64,000 nt of DNA from JAGNLV01 sp964612145. Its GTDB lineage: Bacteria; Zixibacteria; MSB-5A5; GN15; FEB-12. Under the pieces are notes generated by a model. The model saw only the letters and a list, made by a program, of their open reading frames with translations, was not told the DNA's origin and did not search any database. Below are positions 35,456 through 44,198 of the stretch, piece after piece; position 1 is the stretch's first letter; the number at the start of each line of letters is the position of its first letter. The stretch covers positions 35,742-99,741 of the forward strand of contig CAZTBP010000016.1 in assembly GCA_964612145.1 (NCBI GenBank), given 5' to 3'. Both the position numbers and the translations under genes were made by a program.

Positions 35456-36160
35456 ATGCCACTTATTGAAACACAGGATTTAACTCGTACCTACGTGATG
35501 GGTGCCGAAACGGTGCATGCTTTGCGCGGCGTGTCGATCGGTATAGAACGCGGTGAATATGTCGCCATTATGGGACCGTCCGGTTCGGGCAAATCCACTC
35601 TTATGAACCTCATCGGTTGTCTGGATACGCCCAGTTCGGGTGAGTACTATCTCAACGGGGAGCGGGTTTCAACGATGGATGACGATCACCTGGCCTCGAT
35701 ACGCAATCGGGAGATCGGATTTGTATTCCAGACATTTAATCTGCTGCCGCGTGCCACAGCGCTTCATAACGTGGAGTTGCCGTTGATCTACAACGGATCT
35801 CCGTCGGCGGAGCGTCGCCAGATGGCCGAGGAGGCGCTGGGGAAGGTCGACCTGACGGATCGTATGCTTCACAAGCCGAATGAGCTTTCCGGCGGTCAGC
35901 GTCAGCGGGTCGCCATTGCGCGCGCCCTGGTCAACCGACCGTCGCTACTGCTGGCGGACGAGCCGACCGGTAATCTGGACAGTGAGACCTCGGTGGAAAT
36001 CATGCGTCTGTTTGATCAGTTGCATGCGGCCGGCAACACTATCATTATAGTTACGCACGAGCCGGATATTGCCCAGCGGGCCCACCGGGTACTTCGAATC
36101 CTTGATGGGCGGATCGACTCCGACAAACGAGTACAAAAAGCCGAAAACAAGATAGCATAA
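35456..36160 (+). CDS. MacB/LolD-type ABC transporter ATPase
   Basis: 234 residues with Walker A GPSGSGKST, signature LSGGQRQRVAIARAL, Walker B LLLADEPTGNLDS and H-loop IIVTHEPDIA. It lies 2 nt after the adaptor gene and 2 nt before the first permease. It powers the mechanotransmission export of the MacB family. Confidence 0.92.
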   Translation: MPLIETQDLTRTYVMGAETVHALRGVSIGIERGEYVAIMGPSGSGKSTLMNLIGCLDTPSSGEYYLNGERVSTMDDDHLASIRNREIGFVFQTFNLLPRATALHNVELPLIYNGSPSAERRQMAEEALGKVDLTDRMLHKPNELSGGQRQRVAIARALVNRPSLLLADEPTGNLDSETSVEIMRLFDQLHAAGNTIIIVTHEPDIAQRAHRVLRILDGRIDSDKRVQKAENKIA

Positions 36161-36162
36161 CG

Positions 36163-37386
36163 ATGAGGGTTTTTCTCTCGACAATCGGCCTCTCCGGTCA
36201 GGCTCTCTGGGCGAACAAGCTTAGATCCGGCCTGACCCTGCTGGGAATTATTATTGGTGTGACTTCGGTTATCACCATTATCTCGGCGCTGGAAGGGATG
36301 CAGCAGTCGGTCGAAGGAGAACTGGCCAAACTGGGTCCGACAACTTTCTTCGTGCAGCGGACTGGTATGATTATGTCGCATGAGGAGTGGCTTCGGCAGC
36401 GTAAGCGCAAGGCGCTCGAGCCGGAATATGTGGACCTGATCAATGAGGGTTGCCGAGACTGTGAAAAAGTATCGCCCGGCGTCTGGGCGAGTTCCGAAGT
36501 CAAGTACGGTGACCGCAAGCTGCGCGATATCCCTGTTATAGGATCGACATCCAATCGCATCGATATTGTAAGTCTCGATGTTGCGGAAGGGCGTTTTCAC
36601 TCTATGGAGGAGGACCGTTACCGACGACGAGTGGCGTTTATCGGCAGTCTTGTGTACGAGGAGCTGTTTCAGGGTCAGGATGCAATCGGCAGAGACATCC
36701 GAATCGCCGGTCGCGAATATACGGTTATCGGCATCGCCGAAGATCAGGGCGGGTTGTTTGGGTCGGAGCAGAACGAACGTATCTATATTCCTTTTTCCAC
36801 TCACGCCAAGGACTTTGGCGACCCCGGGCGTCGTCTGCATATCGTCGTCAAAGCGTATTCCGTGGATGTGCTTCAACCTGCGATGGACAATGTCCGGATG
36901 ATTCTTCGGTCGGCGCGGCATGTGCCGTATGACGAACCGGACGACTTCGGCTTAATGACGGCTGATATGATTCTCAAAGCGGTCAACGACGCTACGAAGC
37001 TCTTTCGATTTGGCCTGTTCGGGATATCGATGATCTCTATTGTCGTCGGCGGGATTGTCGTGATGAATATCATGATGGTTTCGGTTACCGAGCGAACCCG
37101 GGAAATCGGGATACGCAAAGCGGTGGGCGCGAAACAAAGCCATATTCTCATGCAGTTCCTGTTTGAGGCGCTGATAACGACTCTTTCCGGGGGGATGGTG
37201 GGTATTGTCCTGGGCTATTTGATTGCCAAGGTGGGGACAGACGCGATTGGCATGGACATATCGCCGTCGGCCCTGGCCGTGATTATGGGTATAACTATCT
37301 CAACCCTTGTGGGTCTGATTTTTGGGATATTCCCGGCAATGAAGGCGGCCCGTTTGAGTCCGATTAAAGCCCTCAGTTATGAGTAG
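36163..37386 (+). CDS. MacB-like ABC permease 1
   Basis: 407 residues: one N-terminal membrane helix (LLGIIIGVTSVITIISALEG), a periplasmic MacB core domain and three C-terminal helices (FtsX domain) with SVTERTREIGIRKAVGAKQ. Its ATPase is encoded separately, unlike in E. coli MacB. Paired with the next gene, presumably as a heterodimer. Confidence 0.88.
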   Translation: MRVFLSTIGLSGQALWANKLRSGLTLLGIIIGVTSVITIISALEGMQQSVEGELAKLGPTTFFVQRTGMIMSHEEWLRQRKRKALEPEYVDLINEGCRDCEKVSPGVWASSEVKYGDRKLRDIPVIGSTSNRIDIVSLDVAEGRFHSMEEDRYRRRVAFIGSLVYEELFQGQDAIGRDIRIAGREYTVIGIAEDQGGLFGSEQNERIYIPFSTHAKDFGDPGRRLHIVVKAYSVDVLQPAMDNVRMILRSARHVPYDEPDDFGLMTADMILKAVNDATKLFRFGLFGISMISIVVGGIVVMNIMMVSVTERTREIGIRKAVGAKQSHILMQFLFEALITTLSGGMVGIVLGYLIAKVGTDAIGMDISPSALAVIMGITISTLVGLIFGIFPAMKAARLSPIKALSYE

Positions 37387-37391
37387 ATGAT

Positions 37392-38645
37392 ATGTTGCTA
37401 ACCCCCGTTGAAATACGCGATGCTGTCCTGATGGCACTCGGCTCGTTGCGACTGAACAAGCTTAGGTCGGTGCTGACTATTCTCGGCGTGTTGATAGGCG
37501 TGGCCTCGGTGATCGGTCTGGCCACGATCATTAATGGCCTCAACGGCGCCATTGAGGAAGATATTTCGAGTATGGGGGCGACGACTATCATCGAAGTGCA
37601 GCGGATGCCTCCGATGACGGACTGGGATGACCTGACAGAGGAACAGCGCAACCGCCCTCATTTGACCGTCGGTGAGGCGAGGGCAATCAAAGAGAACTGC
37701 CCCTCGGTTGACGGTGTGGCGCCGATGAACCATTACTGGGAGCCGGGCGGGAACGTAATCAAGTACAGCAACAAGAAAGTGCCGAATGTCAAATTGCTGG
37801 GTACCTGGCCGGATTACCTTCGGGTGAAAGACAAGAATATCACTCAGGGGCGCTTCATAACCTTCGGCGACGACCAGCGGCGGGCCAGGGTCGCCGTGAT
37901 TGGACACAATGTTGCCGAGACGCTTTTTGAAAACAAGTCGGCGGTTGATCGGGAGGTGCGGGTCAACGGGCTTAGTTTCAGAGTGATCGGTGTCCTGGAA
38001 GAAATGGAAACGAATTTCGACGATCACGGGGATAACAACGCGGTCATCATTCCGCTGGCGACCAAGGAAAAACTGCATCCCTGGGATGAGGCATTGTCGC
38101 TTTCGATAAAAGCGGCTTCGCTGGACCAGTTGGATGAAGCCCGCGAAGAAGTGATCAATGTTCTTCGCGTATATCGCAAGGTGGGGTTCGGGGAAGAGAA
38201 TAATTTCGAGCTGGTTACGCAGGACGTTTACAAGCAGCAGGTTGAAGAAATTACCGGCTATATCTACATCGGCATGCTCGTTATTACATCGGTTGGGCTC
38301 CTGGTCGGCGGAATCGGTGTCATGAACGTGATGCTGGTTTCGGTCACCGAGCGGACGCGGGAGATCGGGATTCGCAAGGCGATTGGGGCCAAAAAGATAA
38401 ATATTCTCCTTCAGTTTTTGACCGAGGCTATGACGCTCAGCGGGACCGGGGGTGTTTTCGGCATAGTCATTGGTGTGCTGCTTGGGGTTGGTTTTAACAG
38501 CTGGGCTGGATTTCCGCTCACAATTTCCGTCGTCTGGGTGTTGATCGGATTTGGGGTGGCGGTGTCGGTGGGGCTGGTTTCCGGCATGTACCCGGCTGTC
38601 AAAGCGGCACGACTGGATCCGATCGAGGCGCTCAGATACGAGTAA
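37392..38645 (+). CDS. MacB-like ABC permease 2
   Basis: 417 residues with the same topology as the preceding permease: LTILGVLIGVASVIGLATII, periplasmic core, then GGIGVMNVMLVSVTERTREI and VSGMYPAVKAARLDPIEALRYE. It follows by 5 nt. Sequence similarity in the membrane parts and divergence in the periplasmic domain point to an old duplication and specialised heterodimer. Confidence 0.88.
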   Translation: MLLTPVEIRDAVLMALGSLRLNKLRSVLTILGVLIGVASVIGLATIINGLNGAIEEDISSMGATTIIEVQRMPPMTDWDDLTEEQRNRPHLTVGEARAIKENCPSVDGVAPMNHYWEPGGNVIKYSNKKVPNVKLLGTWPDYLRVKDKNITQGRFITFGDDQRRARVAVIGHNVAETLFENKSAVDREVRVNGLSFRVIGVLEEMETNFDDHGDNNAVIIPLATKEKLHPWDEALSLSIKAASLDQLDEAREEVINVLRVYRKVGFGEENNFELVTQDVYKQQVEEITGYIYIGMLVITSVGLLVGGIGVMNVMLVSVTERTREIGIRKAIGAKKINILLQFLTEAMTLSGTGGVFGIVIGVLLGVGFNSWAGFPLTISVVWVLIGFGVAVSVGLVSGMYPAVKAARLDPIEALRYE

Positions 38646-38823
38646 TTGGGCTATCTCGGTCCGATTCGCAGGTTTAATCTCCTATAAGCCAAAGATTTAC
38701 CCCTGAATTCGTAACAAAATAATAACGTCTTGTCGGTCATTTTCTGCTTAAGAAAAGCGCTCCGATGTCGATTAAACAGTGTAAGCGCGCCCCCAAACCC
38801 ATTATGTAATGGAGGAGAGAGAC

Positions 38824-39429
38824 ATGAAAAAGTTCCTATTAGTGCTGGTGGCTGTTTTCGCGATGTCGGCTGCGGTTAGTGCCCAGGTTCCGACGCCGTT
38901 CAGCTTCTACGCCGGCGGTCTGGTTTCGATTCCGAATTCGCCGGAAGGTTTCTCGGATGCGTATAAAACCGGTTTCCACGGTTTTGTAGGCGCCGGTTAC
39001 AACGTTGCCCCGAACCTCCAGGTTGTTGGCAAGATCGAGTACAACCGATTTGCGCTCGATTATGACAGTGATCCGATGCTGGCTACGGCCAATGTCGACG
39101 GTGGTCACAACAACATCTGGATGTACGGTGCTGATGCCCGCTATTCATTCGGTCTGCCGGCGGCTCCGTTCAAGCCGTACGCGCTGGGAGGTCTCGGATT
39201 TGCCCGGTACAGTACGTCTGAACTGGAAAGCTCCGATCCGCTGATCACGAGCATGAATGACTACATTCCGGAACCGCAGACTGACCTGTACTTTAATCTC
39301 GGCGCCGGTGTCGAGATGAAGGCCGGCCCGGCGTTCAGCCTGTTTGCGCAGGCTCGCTACGTGTCGGTGCAGACCGAGGGTGAGGCCTCGGCGTTCATTC
39401 CGATATCTCTCGGTTTGAAGTTCTTTTAA
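38824..39429 (+). CDS. OmpA/OprF-like outer-membrane beta-barrel protein
   Basis: 201 residues. Signal peptide MKKFLLVLVAVFAMSAAVSA, then a barrel of alternating aromatic strands ending SAFIPISLGLKFF, with a C-terminal Phe as in BAM substrates. Glycine-rich turns and YSFGLPAAPFKPYALGGLG are typical. GGAGGAGAGAC precedes ATG 38824. Independent unit with terminator; 38646-38823 holds no clear promoter. Confidence 0.75.
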   Translation: MKKFLLVLVAVFAMSAAVSAQVPTPFSFYAGGLVSIPNSPEGFSDAYKTGFHGFVGAGYNVAPNLQVVGKIEYNRFALDYDSDPMLATANVDGGHNNIWMYGADARYSFGLPAAPFKPYALGGLGFARYSTSELESSDPLITSMNDYIPEPQTDLYFNLGAGVEMKAGPAFSLFAQARYVSVQTEGEASAFIPISLGLKFF

Positions 39430-39464
39430 GCCACCGTACTTAATTGACAGATTACCGGACAGAG

Positions 39465-39491
39465 GCCGGAGCAGACTTGCTCCGGCTTTTC
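39465..39491 (+). terminator. Rho-independent terminator
   Basis: GCCGGAGCA/TGCTCCGGC stem (39465-39473, 39478-39486) followed by TTTTC. Confidence 0.75.
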
Positions 39492-39606
39492 TTATTGCGA
39501 TATACAGCGGGCTGTCGCAATGTCCGCGCCAATGATTTAGTTTTTGATATTGCCCCCGGTGCCGAACGTCTGTAATTTGGAACCGGTATCGGAGGCTCAT
39601 CGTTTA

Positions 39607-40962
39607 ATGAGTGTGATGAAAAGACTTAGCCGATTTCTACTGCCAAGCCTGCTTATTTGCCTGAGCGTGATGGGGGGCCGTTCCGGTTATTCGCAGTCGA
39701 TGTTCCGAAAGGCTGTTCCAGAGGAAGAGCGGCAGCTGATTGTGGCCCATGCCCTCTTTCCGACCGCCCAGCCCGATACCCTGCGTCTGGAAGTTTATTA
39801 CCAGGTGTACAACTACGCGCTGGCCTTTACGCGTGATGACCAGTACTTCAAAGCGCCGTACGTAGTTACGGTCAAGGTACGTGACAACGGCGACGAGCCG
39901 CCCGTGGCCATGTCTCGCGACGAGAAGGAAGCTGTCGTTACCTCTCTGGCGAGGACGAAATCATCGACCGATTATCGAGCCGGACAGGCTAATTTTCTTC
40001 TGGCGGCCGGGAAATATGAAGTAGAATTCATGCTGGAGATTCCGGGAAATAAAGTCGTTCTGCGGCGCGACTGGGACATTAATCTTGACAGTTATGACAG
40101 TCGGTATCCCAAGCTCTCCGATATAGAGCTGGTGCAGGCGGCCGGACAACTTCGTGAGGGACAGGAAGACTCACCTTTCGCGAAGGGTGATGTCATGGTG
40201 ATTCCGTCGCTCACCCGTTCTTTCAGCGGTGACGAGGACGGCAAAGTCCTCTATTATATGGAGATTCACCGAGGCAGTGATAACGCTGAAGATATCACTG
40301 TTACTACTGCCATTCGTAAAGACGGGCGGAAGTTGATGTATCGTGACAGCCTCACAACTCCGCTAAGTGAACCGGTTACCAAGCAGGTTCGCGAGATTTC
40401 TTTGACCGAACTGCCGCCCGGTGAGTATGCGCTGGAGATATCGCTGCACGGGCGGCGTTACAAGGAGGTGGATAAGCGAGAGGCGGAGTTCCGTATTCCG
40501 TGGACCCCCGTGGCGCTTCTGAGGCATGATTGGGATACCGCAGTCGATCAGCTTAAGCTGGTGGCCGATGGTGACATGGTTGATCCGCTTCGTGATGTGG
40601 AAGGGGTAAAGGAGCGCAAGAAAGCGCTCGATCAATTCTGGGCGGAGTTGGACCCGGATCCCACAACAAAAATCAATGAGTTGAAAGTAGCATTCTATCA
40701 TCGTGTGGACATGGCCAATCGCATGTTCACGGTCATGAATCTGGATGGTTGGCGGACCGATCGGGGTCGCATTTTGATCACTTTTGGGGAGCCCGACCAG
40801 GTTGACGATTATCCGTTTGTGGCCAACCGGTGGCCGTACCAGGAATGGCATTACTATCAACAGGGTCGGTATCGCAAGTTTGTGTTTGTTGATGTCAACG
40901 AGGACGGCGATTACCGGCTTCAGTACCCGTATGACGGCCTCAACCAGAGACCTGACTTTTGA
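39607..40962 (+). CDS. GWxTD-domain secreted protein 1
   Basis: About 451 residues with N-terminal signal (MKRLSRFLLPSLLICLSV). The name-giving motif is DGWRTDRGRILITFGEPDQV near the C-terminus, followed by a strand-rich end (PYQEWHYYQQGRYRKFVFVD). The GWxTD domain is widespread in FCB and Acidobacteria but has no known function. GGAGG lies 10 nt before ATG 39607; ATG 39616 is the alternative. It is directly followed by a second GWxTD gene. Confidence 0.85.
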   Translation: MSVMKRLSRFLLPSLLICLSVMGGRSGYSQSMFRKAVPEEERQLIVAHALFPTAQPDTLRLEVYYQVYNYALAFTRDDQYFKAPYVVTVKVRDNGDEPPVAMSRDEKEAVVTSLARTKSSTDYRAGQANFLLAAGKYEVEFMLEIPGNKVVLRRDWDINLDSYDSRYPKLSDIELVQAAGQLREGQEDSPFAKGDVMVIPSLTRSFSGDEDGKVLYYMEIHRGSDNAEDITVTTAIRKDGRKLMYRDSLTTPLSEPVTKQVREISLTELPPGEYALEISLHGRRYKEVDKREAEFRIPWTPVALLRHDWDTAVDQLKLVADGDMVDPLRDVEGVKERKKALDQFWAELDPDPTTKINELKVAFYHRVDMANRMFTVMNLDGWRTDRGRILITFGEPDQVDDYPFVANRWPYQEWHYYQQGRYRKFVFVDVNEDGDYRLQYPYDGLNQRPDF

Positions 40963-40982
40963 TGAGGGAGAGAAGAATCCTG

Positions 40983-42413
40983 ATGCGCAAGTTACTGTCA
41001 TTATTTGTCCTGGTTTTGCTGCTCGTGACCTTCAACAGTGCGGCAGGACAGGGCTTCAACGAGGAGTTGACAATCTATGCCGGTTCGGTCGTCTTCGAGG
41101 ACCCGGATTATGATTCGGTGGCGATCGTTGAGTTTCCGTTTTCACTGGCACGGCATGAATTTGAGTTTTTCAAGCCGACCGAGGCTGACTCATTTCTCTA
41201 TGCGCGGATCTTTGCACAGGTCGATCTGATAAATACGCGGGGGAGCGTGGTTGATTCGGTCAATACCTATTTTTCGGTGCGGGCAGTTGATCAACGGCAG
41301 GCAAATCAGGAAGGAATTCGGCTGTTTAACAAGCTGTCCCTGCCGGTTGAGCCGGGTATCTATTCTGCGCGGCTGACCGTGATCGACGCTGTCAGTAAGC
41401 GGCGTGGCGCCGTGTTCCTGGACCGGATTATAGTGGAGCCGGCCGATACGGTCGATATTTCGATAGGCGGGCCGTTGCTTGCTTATCGAGCCACTCCGAT
41501 CAGTGATACGGCGGGGGTCAATATGCGGCTGGCGAAAAGCGGATTTCTGGTCATCCCCAATCCAGTTTCGGTTTTCCATACAAAAGACACACTTGTTTAT
41601 GTCTACGGGGAGGTTTACAATCTCAAGCCGAGCGCGACCGATCCGCGCGAATTTCGTTTGAGCTACAACATTCTCAATTCGGCCGGGACACTGCTTCGCA
41701 GCCTTGGCTCCAAGACTGCCACCCAGGAAGGGGAGACGATGGCTTTTGCCGAGTCTTTCGATATCAAGGGTTGGGTGCCGGGCGCGTATGATCTGCAGAT
41801 TGTCGCTGAGGATCTTGCCGAAGGGGATGTCGATACTTCCGTCACGCGCCTGGCGATTCTGGAACCGGGGGCAGTACAGGAAGTGGCGCTGGCGCGGACG
41901 AATGCCGATGATCCCTATTCGGAGCTGAGCTTGGAGCAGAAGATCCAGTTGGTGACGTACCTGCTGACGCCTCAGCAGAAGGAGACGATGGAGAAACTGT
42001 CCTTGACCGGCAAGGCGAATTTCCTGGCGCAGTTCTGGGCTGAACATGACAGCAATCCGGTGACCGACGCCAACGAAGGCAGGAACGAACTCATTCGGCG
42101 CTATCGATATGCGAATCAGAACTTTTCCCTGAACGAGGCCAACGACGACGGCTGGTCTACGTCGCGCGGTCGCGTTCTTATGACGTACGGCTTCCCGGAT
42201 GAAATTGATGAAAGACCGGAACCAGTCGGTGGAGAGCCTTACGAGGTCTGGTATTATCGGACTCTAGACGAGGGCAAGGTGTTTGTTTTCGTCGATGAGT
42301 ACCGTAACAATGACTATCGCCTGGCGCATTCGACGGTCTATGGTGAGCCGTATGATCAGGGATGGGAAGATCGACTTCGCAGGGGGGATATCGACTTTGG
42401 CGAGGATCTTTAG
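40983..42413 (+). CDS. GWxTD-domain secreted protein 2
   Basis: About 476 residues. Signal peptide MRKLLSLFVLVLLLVTFNSA; the motif is DDGWSTSRGRVLMTYGFPDE, so the Thr-Asp of GWxTD is Thr-Ser here. Similar fold and length to the first GWxTD gene, 20 nt downstream of it: an ancient tandem duplication. GGGAGAGAAG precedes ATG 40983. Confidence 0.85.
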   Translation: MRKLLSLFVLVLLLVTFNSAAGQGFNEELTIYAGSVVFEDPDYDSVAIVEFPFSLARHEFEFFKPTEADSFLYARIFAQVDLINTRGSVVDSVNTYFSVRAVDQRQANQEGIRLFNKLSLPVEPGIYSARLTVIDAVSKRRGAVFLDRIIVEPADTVDISIGGPLLAYRATPISDTAGVNMRLAKSGFLVIPNPVSVFHTKDTLVYVYGEVYNLKPSATDPREFRLSYNILNSAGTLLRSLGSKTATQEGETMAFAESFDIKGWVPGAYDLQIVAEDLAEGDVDTSVTRLAILEPGAVQEVALARTNADDPYSELSLEQKIQLVTYLLTPQQKETMEKLSLTGKANFLAQFWAEHDSNPVTDANEGRNELIRRYRYANQNFSLNEANDDGWSTSRGRVLMTYGFPDEIDERPEPVGGEPYEVWYYRTLDEGKVFVFVDEYRNNDYRLAHSTVYGEPYDQGWEDRLRRGDIDFGEDL

Positions 42414-42443
42414 AGAACCGGTAGAGACAACAGAGACTGAAAG

Positions 42444-42480
42444 AAAAAGGCCGTCGGAGTATTGCTCCGGCGGCCTTTTT
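42444..42480. terminator. Bidirectional terminator
   Basis: A GGCCGTCGGAG/CTCCGGCGGCC-type stem with A and T tracts on either side between the convergent GWxTD (plus) and DUF1573 (minus) genes. Confidence 0.8.
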
Positions 42481-42510
42481 CGCTATTGGTATGTCGGATC
42501 GGATTCGGAT

Positions 42511-43269
42511 CTATTTGCCACCGTGGCCCGGCATCGTCCGCCCGCCCGCCTGGTTCATACGCACCGTGCGCTTGACCGGTACCGTAAAGCGGCTGGAGGC
42601 GATACTGGCGCCTTCCGGCGGGATCAGTTCGATTGTAAAAGACTTTTCAAACGATTCGCTGTGGACGTCGTCTTTTAGTTGCACGAGTCCCTGCACTTCT
42701 TCGCCGGGGCCAACCGATGTCGGCAGGTCAACGTCGAAATACGATCCTTCACTGACCACCATTTTGATGTCCAGTGGGGATTCCGAGACGTTTTTGATAC
42801 GAATCCGTTGCTTTTCGATCACTTTTTCGCCCAGTTGTGACAGGTCAACCTTGTAGGGCGTAATAATGATCGGAAATGTTGAGTCCGGACGCGGCACGAC
42901 GGTAGCCGTGATAGAGACGTTTTTATCCGGCGGACCTTCGTTGGTCTGAATGCGCGGGCGCTTGGTGAGCCGTGATCGATAGGACTTGGTGCTGAAAATG
43001 ATTTCTAACCGAGTGCTGTCACCGACAGCAAGTTCCGTTTTTTCCAACGGAGCCTTTGTGCATCCTCAGCCAGGCACCACTTTCAGGATCTTCAATTCGT
43101 CGTCACCGGTGGAATAGAGCCAGAAGGTGTGGGAGACCTTGGAGTGCTGCGGGACGAATCCGAAGTCAAACGCGGTTTCACCGAGCTTCAACTGGGGCGC
43201 CCCAAAAGCACTGCCGGCGATCAGCGCCACGGTGGCTATTCCAATGAGCGTTTGTTTGAATCGCTTCAT
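42511..43269 (-). CDS. DUF1573 selenoprotein (in-frame UGA = Sec68)
   Basis: Read through the TGA at 43068-43066 this is a single 252-residue secreted DUF1573 protein (signal MKRFKQTLIGIATVALIAGS). The residues around the UGA, LKVVPG-U-GCTKAPLEK, line up exactly with LNVVPG-C-GCTKAPLEK of the adjacent paralogue at 43357-44133, so Sec replaces the first Cys of the Cys-Gly-Cys motif. There is no indel, the frame is the same on both sides and the stop at 42511 (TAG) is distinct. A stem-loop with loop GGAAAA follows the UGA. Ordinary annotation would yield a 67-residue fragment and a separate C-terminal piece. Ser/Thr-type decay of a pseudogene is the alternative, but all other sites are conserved. 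Confidence 0.85.
43034..43051 (-). promoter_or_regulatory. Candidate bacterial SECIS of the DUF1573 gene
   Basis: TCCGTT, loop GGAAAA, AACGGA: a perfect 6-bp stem starting 14 nt after the UGA, first loop G at nt 21. The Cys-encoding paralogue does not preserve this stem (its segment would pair only CCG/CGG around a larger loop). Confidence 0.7.
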
Positions 43270-43356
43270 AAGCAGTTACGGTTCTCTTAATTTAGGTTTC
43301 TGGCGTTCTCTGCAATATATAACAGTTATCGGTATATGTCGAGGTTAAATCCGCCC

Positions 43357-44133
43357 CTACTTTTCCACCTCTTTTGCGTCCCGCGAGCCGGGCGGCGGCG
43401 CAAAAACCGCCTTTAGTTCGCCCGGTTCCCTGCTGATTGTAATGGGGACCGAAAATCGAACGGGGCGCTCGTTCTGGTCGCCGGCGGAGTATACGTCGAT
43501 CGTGAATGACTTGGCAAACGACATATCCATAACGTCGTCACGGATAGTCACTGTTCCGCTTGCAGTAGCGCCGGGAGCAACTGTCTTGGGCAGATCGACA
43601 GCCAGGAATTCAGTATCGTACGAGATCATCTCGAGCGTTACCGGTTGGTTGGATACATTGGTTATTTCAAGCGGTGTAATCTGCCGGACCTTTTCAAGAT
43701 CAAACACAGCGCCATACGGTTCGATTCGAATAGGAGCTGTTGAGTCGGTTGTAGGGATGACGTTTGAGAAGACGCTCAGGTGTTTGTCCGGAGGGCCTTC
43801 GTTTGTAACGATTTTCGGCCGTTTTGTCGTACGTCCTCGAAACCTCTGGGTATCGAATATGATGACCAGGCGGGTGCTGTCACCGGGGCGCAGCCGTGAT
43901 TTTTCCAGCGGCGCCTTGGTACAGCCGCAGCCGGGTACGACGTTAAGAATCTCAAGGTCGTCGTCACCCGTTGAAAACAGCCAGAAGGTGTGAGCGACCT
44001 TGGACTGTTGCGGGATGTAGCCGAAGTCAAACGAGGATTCCATAATCGTGAGGCGCGGGGCCGTCTGGCCCGTAAACGCAAACACAACTATCAATGCGGC
44101 GGATATTGCTGCTGTCGTGATCTGTTTAGTCAT
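43357..44133 (-). CDS. DUF1573 protein, Cys paralogue of the selenoprotein
   Basis: 258 residues, signal peptide then DUF1573 (FDFGYIPQQSKVAHTFWLFS, LNVVPGCGCTKAPLEKSRL, IIFDTQRFRGRTTKRPKI). The motif is CGC with TGC and TGT codons. It lies 87 nt upstream of the selenoprotein gene and shares most of its N-terminal 100 residues, so the pair is a tandem duplicate in which one copy uses Sec. Likely exported; DUF1573 proteins have an unknown, perhaps redox, role. Confidence 0.85.
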   Translation of the reverse strand: MTKQITTAAISAALIVVFAFTGQTAPRLTIMESSFDFGYIPQQSKVAHTFWLFSTGDDDLEILNVVPGCGCTKAPLEKSRLRPGDSTRLVIIFDTQRFRGRTTKRPKIVTNEGPPDKHLSVFSNVIPTTDSTAPIRIEPYGAVFDLEKVRQITPLEITNVSNQPVTLEMISYDTEFLAVDLPKTVAPGATASGTVTIRDDVMDMSFAKSFTIDVYSAGDQNERPVRFSVPITISREPGELKAVFAPPPGSRDAKEVEK

Positions 44134-44198
44134 AAGTCGGATTCAATCGTCCTTCTGGTTCTCTATCGCAGTCACGAATGCGATTGTCTCAATGCGGA

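Noticed and set aside
42511..43269. Interpretation as a frameshifted or stop-damaged pseudogene
   Set aside because: Frame and residues are intact on both sides of the UGA, homology to the paralogue is continuous and a SECIS-like hairpin follows.
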